Assembly: GCA_947296835.1 (NCBI GenBank)
Contig: CAMYQS010000046.1
Location: 1 to 8,447 of the forward strand
Length of the DNA stretch: 8,447 nucleotides
Origin: an uncultured Atopostipes sp.
GTDB taxonomy: Bacteria; Bacillota; Bacilli; Lactobacillales; Carnobacteriaceae_A
Direction of reading: 5' to 3'
Of this stretch, positions 1 through 4,621 are shown in pieces. Below the pieces are notes generated by a model. It worked only from the letters and a program-made list of their open reading frames with translations. It was not told where the DNA came from and did not search any database. The stretch's first letter is position 1. The number at the start of each line of letters is the position of its first letter. The translations under genes were made by a program, and so were the position numbers.

Positions 1-208
1 GAAAGACTCTCTATTCCTGTTAGGTGATTTTTATTATATGAAAGGCTTCATATTTAATAAGATGAATAACTTGGATGAAGCAAAAGATAATTTTGAATTA
101 GCTCAAACATTATTTAAAATTCAAAATAATACTCGGTTTTATAACCTTACCCAAATGGCATTAAGTGAAATAAAAAACAAACAATCAGTCAAGGAGGACT
201 ACAAATGA
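1..208 (+). CDS. TPR-type regulator, C-terminal fragment (RRNPP/Rap-like)
   Basis: An open frame enters from the left edge (first whole codon at base 2) and ends at TGA 206-208, giving the last 68 residues of a larger protein. Visible sequence includes FYYMKGFIFNKMNNLDEAK and NFELAQTLFKIQNN. This is a tetratricopeptide helix pair (aromatic-x3-G-x5-N-x2-EA-x3-F-x-A spacing) followed by a short basic tail. Cytoplasmic TPR proteins of this kind sense imported peptides in the RRNPP group (Rap phosphatases, PlcR, NprR, AimR, Rgg). The key context is the immediately overlapping small secreted-peptide gene, the typical receptor-pheromone arrangement. The N-terminus, which would show a DNA-binding HTH or a Rap-type three-helix bundle, lies outside the window, so the subfamily cannot be decided. 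It could also be an unrelated TPR protein. I am confident of the coding frame and moderately confident of the RRNPP assignment. Confidence 0.65.
   Translation, partial: KDSLFLLGDFYYMKGFIFNKMNNLDEAKDNFELAQTLFKIQNNTRFYNLTQMALSEIKNKQSVKEDYK
41..67 (+). promoter_or_regulatory. Weak sigma-H-like promoter candidate inside the TPR gene
   Basis: AAAGGCTTC (41-49), an 11-nt spacer and GATGAAT (61-67) fit the Bacillus sigma-H pattern RNAGGAWWW-N11-12-RNNGAAT with two mismatches, one of them at the well-conserved A after AGG. Several Bacillus phr genes are known to have their own sigma-H promoter inside the 3' end of the rap gene, which is where this lies, about 140 nt before the peptide gene. The match is imperfect and may be chance. 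Confidence 0.2.
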
Positions 209-348
209 AATTAGTTAAAAAAGCAGCAAAGATAATTTTAGTTGGATTCGCAATTTTTACATTGATTAGACCAATGTCATCAACAATTCCTAAGTTACCA
301 CCGATCCACATGTTAGGACAAGTTACGGAAACAGTGCACCTATCATAA
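205..348 (+). CDS. Small signal-bearing peptide, candidate Phr-like pheromone precursor
   Basis: This 47-residue ORF starts at ATG 205 and ends at TAA 346-348. Its ATG overlaps the TGA of the upstream TPR gene (ATGA), and a perfect AAGGAGG (191-197) sits 7 nt before it, so it is surely translated and probably coupled. The protein begins MKLVKKAAK, a basic n-region, followed by a hydrophobic stretch IILVGFAIFTLI (residues 10-21). A polar, proline-containing tail follows (PKLPPIHMLGQ, then VTETVHLS at the C-terminus). Basic head, one hydrophobic segment and a short polar tail are the layout of Phr, PapR and NprX precursors. These are exported, trimmed to 5-10 residues and re-imported by an oligopeptide permease to act on the neighbouring TPR protein. 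There is no clear Ala-x-Ala cleavage site, so the mature peptide cannot be named; the C-terminal residues are the best guess. It might instead be a small membrane peptide. Confidence 0.7.
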   Translation: MKLVKKAAKIILVGFAIFTLIRPMSSTIPKLPPIHMLGQVTETVHLS

Positions 349-360
349 TAGAAACAAACG

Positions 361-405
361 AACTGGCCGTCATAGAGTAGATGATGGCCGGTTTTATTTA
401 TTTTT
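361..405 (+). terminator. Rho-independent terminator of the TPR-peptide cassette
   Basis: AACTGGCCGTCAT (361-373) pairs with ATGATGGCCGGTT (381-393) in a 13-bp stem with two G-T pairs and a 7-nt loop. It is followed by TTATTTATTTTT. It begins 12 nt after the peptide gene's stop codon and reads on the plus strand. Confidence 0.88.
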
Positions 406-411
406 AAGGAC

Positions 412-450
412 AAAAAAAGAGCCGACATCATTGTCAGCTCTTTTATTTTA
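412..450. terminator. Bidirectional terminator between the peptide gene and the DUF4301 gene
   Basis: AAAAGAGC (415-422) and GCTCTTTT (437-444) pair, then GACA and TGTC pair across one C/A mismatch, around a TCAT loop. An A-run (412-418) lies on one side and TTTTATTTTA on the other, so it can work in both directions. It ends 9 nt downstream of the minus-strand DUF4301 stop codon and is mainly that gene's terminator. Confidence 0.85.
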
Positions 451-458
451 TCTTCTAA

Positions 459-1835
459 TTATAGTGCTTGGTGCCCCTTTTTCAGTAAGTCGTTAACTGT
501 TTTAACGGGGTTGAATGTGCTTAATGGCACTTCAACAAAGATGGTATTCCAGTTATGCATAGCACCGTTCCATAAACCTGGGTGTTCTAGTGCTTTTAGT
601 GGTCGACCTTCATGCGTTTTATTGCTAATGAAGTAACGGTCTTCGTTCGCATAATCGAGTAAATTAAATTTCTTACCTTTGTGGTCTTTAACAAAACAAA
701 CTAAATCGACTGGGTTAAAAAATTCTGCTGTATTTAAGATATCCACTTGTTTGGGATCATCCATGTTCATTTCGGCTGTTTCACAAATTTGTAAGTCACA
801 GTAGTCACCGTTGTCTACGATATACGGTCCTCCACCTGGCTCACCTTCGTTTTTCACCACACCACAAACGCGTAATGGACGATTTAAGAACCATAATGCT
901 TTCTCTTTATCCAATTCTGTTTTGAGTGTAATGTGCAGCGTTTCTGTAATGAATTTTTTAATCTCTTCTAAGTCATATTCATCCGCTAGCAAGTCTTCAA
1001 TATAACCGCCTAACTCTTCTTTCACCTGGATACCAATTGCTGCGAGTAATTTTTTTGAACGCACGGTGTCGTCAATTTGGCTACGGTGAGCTACGTTGTC
1101 AATATTCTTAATGAAAATAATATCTTCTTGAACATCATTCAAGTTATCTAACAATGCACCATGTCCACCTGGACGGTATAGAATTTCACCATCATCTAAT
1201 AGAAATGGTTCATTCTCTAAATCAACCGCCATCGTATCCGTGTGCTCTTTTTGGAATGAGTACGTGATATGAACGTGGTCTTTTTCAGCTTTAATCTTCT
1301 CGACATAAGCGTTGAAAGCATCCTCATGCTTTTCACCAATCGTAAAATGCAAGTTGATGTCTTCTCCATCTAGATACTTTTCACCTTCATAAATCTGTTC
1401 ATCAATCGGTGTTGTATTAAAATCTTCATATGTATGAAATGTAATAAGCGCTTTTGGCGTGTCGCCGTAAATCATTTCATGATTCAGTAATGCTTTAGCA
1501 ATCGTCGTACGATCCTCCACATTGTCAAAATCCTTCTGATCTATATCAACACGTTCTCTTAGCTCGTCAAAAAATGCAAACGATTCTAAGTGATTGAAAA
1601 ATTCTTCAACGGGCTCTGTCGCTTCTCCGCTGTCCACAAATGCATATAAGTCTTTAAACATACGTGTCGCCGCACCACTTGCTGGCACAAATTTCGCCAT
1701 TGAATACTCACTAAAGTCAGCTTCTGCCTCTGTTAACTCTGTTAATTCATTTTTTGAAACAGCCGAAACAATATCGACATACTGTATCCCTTTTTTAAAT
1801 TTATCCAATGTTTCTTTCAATGCACTACTCCTCAT
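459..1835 (-). CDS. DUF4301 family protein, nucleotidyltransferase-like
   Basis: A 458-residue, apparently complete soluble protein with no signal peptide or membrane segment. The motifs match the DUF4301 family as I know it: FVPASGAATRMF (49-60), RPGGHGALLDN (221-231), IFIKNIDNV (240-248), RPLRVCGVVKNEGEPGGGP (319-337) and HPGLWNGAMHNW (418-429). The first resembles the nucleotide-binding loop of sugar-1-phosphate nucleotidyltransferases (AAGxGTRM), and PGGHG...KNIDNV resembles the PPGNG...NVDN motifs of UDP-sugar pyrophosphorylases. A nucleotidyltransferase fold is therefore my inference; no substrate is known to me. The family is found mostly in Bacteroidota, so a copy among Bacilli genes suggests horizontal transfer. 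The chosen ATG (1833-1835) has GAGG 5 nt upstream. A TTG at codon 6 has AGGAG 7 nt upstream and is a serious alternative start. The gene appears monocistronic, with its own promoter and terminator. Confidence 0.85.
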   Translation of the reverse strand: MRSSALKETLDKFKKGIQYVDIVSAVSKNELTELTEAEADFSEYSMAKFVPASGAATRMFKDLYAFVDSGEATEPVEEFFNHLESFAFFDELRERVDIDQKDFDNVEDRTTIAKALLNHEMIYGDTPKALITFHTYEDFNTTPIDEQIYEGEKYLDGEDINLHFTIGEKHEDAFNAYVEKIKAEKDHVHITYSFQKEHTDTMAVDLENEPFLLDDGEILYRPGGHGALLDNLNDVQEDIIFIKNIDNVAHRSQIDDTVRSKKLLAAIGIQVKEELGGYIEDLLADEYDLEEIKKFITETLHITLKTELDKEKALWFLNRPLRVCGVVKNEGEPGGGPYIVDNGDYCDLQICETAEMNMDDPKQVDILNTAEFFNPVDLVCFVKDHKGKKFNLLDYANEDRYFISNKTHEGRPLKALEHPGLWNGAMHNWNTIFVEVPLSTFNPVKTVNDLLKKGHQAL

Positions 1836-1861
1836 TTCATCCTCGTAAAATATTACATCTT

Positions 1862-1890
1862 ATCATAACAAATTCTCTACAAAATATCGA
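1862..1890 (-). promoter_or_regulatory. Promoter of the DUF4301 gene
   Basis: Read on the minus strand: TCGATA (1885-1890), a 17-nt spacer, then TATGAT (1862-1867). The -10 is preceded by TGT, giving an extended -10 element (TGTTATGAT) that can compensate for the weak -35. Transcription would start near 1855, about 20 nt before the ATG. It overlaps a 25-bp dyad. Confidence 0.55.
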
Positions 1891-1906
1891 ATGCTATTCA
1901 ATATTT
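1882..1906. repeat. 25-bp imperfect palindrome, operator candidate
   Basis: AAATATCGAAT (1882-1892) and ATTCAATATTT (1896-1906) are inverted copies matching at 10 of 11 positions around a GCT spacer. The dyad covers the -35 element of the DUF4301 promoter, where a bound dimeric repressor would block transcription. AT-rich dyads also occur by chance, so this is a candidate only. Confidence 0.4.
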
Positions 1907-2002
1907 ATGTATTAACTTGTATTTTACTCGCCATACTTCTGTCATTTCACGCTAAATTCTGTTTATTCATTTATTTGGCTTTAAATACTGTTGTTTAGCA
2001 CT

Positions 2003-2031
2003 TTGTAGTTCCTTCACTGAAGCGATATTCT
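2003..2031 (+). promoter_or_regulatory. Candidate promoter of the sigma factor-amidase operon
   Basis: TTGTAG (2003-2008), a 17-nt spacer and TATTCT (2026-2031) make a moderate sigma-A promoter, with transcription starting near 2038 and a leader of about 34 nt. The intergenic region (1836-2071) holds no other gene that I can see. Confidence 0.4.
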
Positions 2032-2071
2032 ATGTTCACAAGGCCTTGTAATATAACAACTGAGGTGTGAC

Positions 2072-2632
2072 GTGGAAATCCATCGCAAACTAAAAACTGA
2101 AAATGAATTAGCATTTTTTGATCAATATGAAGGAGTCGTCTTTGGCGTACTCAAACAACTTACCATTCACCCATTGAGCGCATACTATGATGATTTAACG
2201 CAGATTGGAAGGCTTAAACTAGTTGAATCTTATGAAAAGTTTCCGGATGATCCGTTTGATGAAGAGAATCGTGGTCGTTTTGTCGGCTATGCTTTTACAA
2301 AGATTCGTTGGGGCATCATTGATGAAATTAGAACGCAAAACCTACGTACTGAACGTGAACAAATCTGGGATGAATCATTCGATTATACGTTGACTGACTC
2401 GGATGACTGTCTCTTAGAAAGTGCCCTAGAAAATGAGTGGCTTCACGAAGTACTAGCGCCACTTAATGAAAAAGAAAAACGGCTAGTCATTGATTTATGT
2501 ATTTACAACATGACGATTACAGCCATTGCGAAAAAAGAAGGCGTATCGCGTAAGACAATCTATCAAAGACGCAACCATATTAAACAGAAACTACAGAAAA
2601 CAATGTACCCAGCGAAAGGAGTTATAAAATGA
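2072..2632 (+). CDS. Small sigma-70 family factor (SigH/ComX size class)
   Basis: A 186-residue protein with only the two core sigma domains. Region 2 spans about 40-90: YDDLTQIGRLKLVESYEKF, then FVGYAFTKIRWGIIDEIRTQN, the core-binding and -10 recognition helices. Region 4 spans about 130-175: LNEKEKRLVIDLCIYNMTI, then AIAKKEGVSRKTIYQRRNH, a helix-turn-helix for -35 recognition. There is no region 1.1 or 3. Length and layout match the competence sigma factors of Firmicutes (streptococcal ComX about 160 residues, staphylococcal SigH about 190) and also some phage-like sigma factors. The start is GTG (2072-2074), with GAGGTG 4 nt upstream and an in-frame stop at 2054-2056, so no earlier start is possible. 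A GTG start with tight spacing suggests low expression. The stop overlaps the amidase ATG. A competence role is inferred from size class and the nearby comK, not shown by the sequence. Confidence 0.8.
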   Translation: MEIHRKLKTENELAFFDQYEGVVFGVLKQLTIHPLSAYYDDLTQIGRLKLVESYEKFPDDPFDEENRGRFVGYAFTKIRWGIIDEIRTQNLRTEREQIWDESFDYTLTDSDDCLLESALENEWLHEVLAPLNEKEKRLVIDLCIYNMTITAIAKKEGVSRKTIYQRRNHIKQKLQKTMYPAKGVIK

Positions 2633-3297
2633 AAACATTAATAATAGACGTCGGACACGGTGGTAATGATCCCGGCGCAACTGGTTTCCAATTCAAAGAG
2701 AAAGATTGGAATTTGAAGATGAGTCTTTACCAATACAATCGACTCAAAGAACTTAGTGCTAACGTCGCGCTCACCCGCTCTTCCGATGAAACATTGTCTG
2801 CGACAGCTCGAACAAATAAAATTAAGTCGAAATACGATTACTGTATTTCAAATCACTTCAACGCCTTTAACGGTGAGGCACGAGGAATTGAAACGATACA
2901 CTCGATTCATTCGATTGGGAAATTGGCGATTGATATAGCCGATGCTTTACACGATGCGACAAAACTCCCATTAAGACGTGTCTTCAATCGCCGAAACTCC
3001 GCCGGGAAGGATTGGTATTTCATGCATCGTCTAACGGGGTCTACCCAAACGGTCATTATTGAATACGGCTTTATCGACCATGCAAAAGATGTGGCCTTCT
3101 ATCGTTCGGATGAAAACTTTATCAAAGCGGCTGAAGCAGTCATCAAAGTGTTATGTGTCTATCTCGGTGTAAAATACCAAACACCTAAAGCTACGCTTTA
3201 CCGTGTTCAAGTTGGTGCATTTCAAAGTAAAGAGAACGCCAATAACTTGGTCTATCAGCTCAAAAAATTAGGGTATGATCCGTTTATTACCGTATAA
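2629..3297 (+). CDS. N-acetylmuramoyl-L-alanine amidase (Amidase_3) with half SPOR tail
   Basis: A 222-residue zinc amidase that cleaves the bond between muramic acid and the peptide stem in peptidoglycan. The Amidase_3 domain fills 1-180: DVGHGGNDPGA (7-17, zinc ligand H10), acidic E24 in FKEKDWN, SNHFNAF (74-80, zinc ligand H76) and VIIEYGF (142-148, catalytic E145). All expected active-site residues are present. Residues 190-222 (YRVQVGAFQSKENANNL...LGYDPFITV) are the first half of a glycan-binding SPOR domain, about 33 residues instead of about 70. There is no signal peptide, so the enzyme is made in the cytoplasm and needs a holin, lysis or non-classical release, as phage endolysins do. 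No holin gene is adjacent. The ATG overlaps the sigma factor's TGA by 4 nt, with AAAGGAG 7 nt upstream, so the two are co-transcribed and probably coupled. The closest relatives are likely Bacillus phage-type endolysins and CwlC-like autolysins. Confidence 0.92.
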   Translation: MKTLIIDVGHGGNDPGATGFQFKEKDWNLKMSLYQYNRLKELSANVALTRSSDETLSATARTNKIKSKYDYCISNHFNAFNGEARGIETIHSIHSIGKLAIDIADALHDATKLPLRRVFNRRNSAGKDWYFMHRLTGSTQTVIIEYGFIDHAKDVAFYRSDENFIKAAEAVIKVLCVYLGVKYQTPKATLYRVQVGAFQSKENANNLVYQLKKLGYDPFITV

Positions 3298-3303
3298 GTT
3301 TAT

Positions 3304-3338
3304 AAGAGCCTGTCACTTTCCTGACAGGCTCTTTTCTT
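3304..3338. terminator. Terminator between the amidase and comK
   Basis: A perfect 12-bp stem, AAGAGCCTGTCA (3304-3315) with TGACAGGCTCTT (3322-3333), and a 6-nt loop, followed on the plus strand by TTCTT. It begins 6 nt after the amidase stop. The convergent comK stop codon lies inside its T-rich flank, so comK transcripts also read through the hairpin, though with a poorer U-run in that direction. Confidence 0.88.
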
Positions 3339-4095
3339 ACGATAAAAATTGCTCTATGTAGTCTTCATAATACGGATTATCCTCACCTAGCGCCCGCTTC
3401 ACTCGCTTCTTCTCTAAGTGTTCACGTACTTGCATTTCAACCTCGAAATATGTTAATTCAAGTGTTTCAAAAGAGGTCTGCTCAAATGGCGCGGATAAAA
3501 TACTATGTAATCTAAAATGTGGGCTGCGATAAGCATATTGATACTCTTTCATCTGCCCATGATGCAAAGCTAACTTATGTTTTAATATCTGAACCGCTCG
3601 TAAAAGTTGATCTTCAAATACCGTTTTAGCGATGGAGAAATCTAAAACAACATTTCGGCGACTCGTCAAATGCAGGACATTCTCAACCCGGTCATATGAC
3701 ATGCGCACAGCATGATTCGCCACAATCCAAGTCGTTGGTTTCTTCGTATAACCATCCAGCGGAATAATACAACGCTCCCCTATCACATAAGGTATTTTCT
3801 GATGAAACCCAAGTACCGCTGCAATCAAGCAAGTTCGTTCGTGGATATAGTTCAGCGAATACGCGTAATCTTCCAAAAGCTGATTCGTCGTTCGGTGGCT
3901 ATAATACATAACCCCATTTTTCTGAATCAGAATAGACCGTAAATCGCCAAATTCATATTCAGAAATATCAAAAAGACAAAATGTATAATCATCCATAAAC
4001 TTATGCTCTCCATCTAAACTTCTATCGAGTAAACGCTCAACCTCGGAATGACTTAAATCATTCAATGGCAGTACTTGAATTTCAATGTCTTGCAT
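3337..4095 (-). CDS. comK: ComK family competence transcription factor, extended form
   Basis: A 252-residue cytoplasmic protein. Residues about 36-172 follow the order of B. subtilis ComK from memory. DYTFCLFDI corresponds to its ATIAVLPEE; SILIQKNGVMYYSHRT (54-69) to SKIIEKDCVFYVNMKP; IHERTCLIAAVLGFHQKIPYVI to AGRKAGTYEVTKISHKPPIMV; IIPLDGYTKKPTTWIVANHAVRM (110-132) to the IFLFPT...CGWISHVHVKEF core; and LDFSIAKTVFEDQLLRAVQIL to LPISYNSFENQVYRTAWL. ComK binds paired AT-boxes and activates DNA-uptake and recombination genes. The protein is about 60 residues longer than B. subtilis ComK: a leader of about 20 residues and a charged helical tail (about 200-252, ending NPYYEDYIEQFLS). The ATG has AGGAGG 8 nt upstream. 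The gene is monocistronic and convergent with the sigma-amidase pair. Identity is low, so the call rests on motif order; remaining doubt concerns whether it is a ComK paralogue with another role. Confidence 0.82.
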   Translation of the reverse strand: MQDIEIQVLPLNDLSHSEVERLLDRSLDGEHKFMDDYTFCLFDISEYEFGDLRSILIQKNGVMYYSHRTTNQLLEDYAYSLNYIHERTCLIAAVLGFHQKIPYVIGERCIIPLDGYTKKPTTWIVANHAVRMSYDRVENVLHLTSRRNVVLDFSIAKTVFEDQLLRAVQILKHKLALHHGQMKEYQYAYRSPHFRLHSILSAPFEQTSFETLELTYFEVEMQVREHLEKKRVKRALGEDNPYYEDYIEQFLS

Positions 4096-4110
4096 CTATT
4101 TTACCTCCTA

Positions 4111-4123
4111 ATGTATGATACAT
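4111..4123. repeat. 13-bp perfect palindrome in the comK leader
   Basis: ATGTAT-G-ATACAT. It lies between the predicted comK transcription start (near 4122) and its ribosome binding site (4104-4109), so a bound protein or an mRNA hairpin here would affect comK expression. It is short and may be chance. Confidence 0.35.
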
Positions 4124-4128
4124 AAACT

Positions 4129-4157
4129 AATATACATCTAAAATGTAAACGCTTCAA
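4129..4157 (-). promoter_or_regulatory. Sigma-A promoter of comK
   Basis: On the minus strand: TTGAAG (4152-4157), a spacer of exactly 17 nt, and TATATT (4129-4134), each hexamer close to consensus. The predicted leader is about 27 nt. I see no perfect AAAA-N5-TTTT ComK box in the region, so autoregulation of the B. subtilis kind is not evident. Confidence 0.65.
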
Positions 4158-4172
4158 TAGTTTTACGGAAGT

Positions 4173-4190
4173 TTGTTAACTTTTTAACAA
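4173..4190. repeat. 18-bp perfect palindrome between comK and the divergent gene
   Basis: TTGTTAA (4173-4179) and TTAACAA (4184-4190) are perfect inverted repeats around CTTT. The site is just upstream of the comK -35 and 35 nt before the start of the divergent 115-residue gene, so it could be a shared operator or activator site. TTGTTA could also act as a -35 for the divergent gene, with GATAAC (4198-4203) as a poorly spaced -10. The regulator is unknown. Confidence 0.45.
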
Positions 4191-4224
4191 TAATGCCGAT
4201 AACACATGAAAAGGAGGCCGCTTA

Positions 4225-4572
4225 ATGAAAGAATTCTACGTCAAAAGCTCACAAGATCAATATGTTGTACAACTAAATGAGGATTATTTTTCATTTCATA
4301 AAAATCCAGAAACCACACAATTATTCAATCTCTTCTATCCAGTTATTGAAGAAACTAAAAACCGATACGATAACATCCAACCAAAGCTACCTAAACAATA
4401 TCAACATTCGATTCGACAAATTTCATTAATCCAAAAAGTTCTTAAAAACCATTCTTTTGATGAAATGAAAGACCAACAAGTTGCTTTGGAAGAAATCTTG
4501 CATCTGGCAACCGAATGGAACTATTTTCTACAAGATATTTTTAAAGTAATTGACACTGAACTACCTCAATAG
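4225..4572 (+). CDS. Uncharacterised 115-residue helical protein
   Basis: I do not recognise this family. The gene is real by its signals: AAGGAGG (4211-4217) lies 7 nt before the ATG, and a hairpin terminator begins 5 nt after the stop. The protein starts with a short segment likely to form beta strands (EFYVKSSQDQYVVQLNEDYFSFHKN). The rest looks mostly helical and rich in Q, N, K and aromatic residues, ending ATEWNYFLQDIFKVIDTELPQ. There is no signal peptide, membrane helix, cysteine or recognisable DNA-binding motif. It is transcribed away from comK and shares its short upstream region, so regulation together with comK is possible. No function should be assigned. Confidence 0.75.
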   Translation: MKEFYVKSSQDQYVVQLNEDYFSFHKNPETTQLFNLFYPVIEETKNRYDNIQPKLPKQYQHSIRQISLIQKVLKNHSFDEMKDQQVALEEILHLATEWNYFLQDIFKVIDTELPQ

Positions 4573-4576
4573 ATGT

Positions 4577-4611
4577 TTAAAACCCGCAGCCTATTAAGCT
4601 ACGGGTTTTAA
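4577..4611. terminator. Bidirectional terminator between the 115-residue gene and the SEC-C gene
   Basis: TTAAAACCCG (4577-4586) pairs with CGGGTTTTAA (4602-4611). One C/A mismatch separates this from an inner AGC/GCT pair around a 7-nt loop. A-rich and T-rich arms let it serve both convergent genes. Confidence 0.85.
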
Positions 4612-4621
4612 TATTTCAATA

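Noticed and set aside
189..431. 80-residue minus-strand open frame at the left edge
   Set aside because: It lies antisense to the peptide gene and the two terminator hairpins, has no recognisable family, and the plus-strand gene has far better signals.
811..1005. Plus-strand open frames within the DUF4301 gene (also 1594-1848)
   Set aside because: They are antisense shadows of a well-supported conserved protein, with no family resemblance.
1881..1895. ComX (cin-box) promoter near the CGAAT in the DUF4301 upstream region
   Set aside because: The match to the streptococcal TACGAATA box is partial and sits inside a dyad and a better extended -10 promoter.
2756..2938. 60-residue plus-strand frame inside the amidase gene
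   Set aside because: It is out of frame with a zinc amidase whose active-site residues are all intact.
2072..3297. Complete prophage
   Set aside because: Only a sigma factor and an amidase are present; no holin, integrase, structural genes or attachment sites are seen, and the flanks are chromosomal-type genes.
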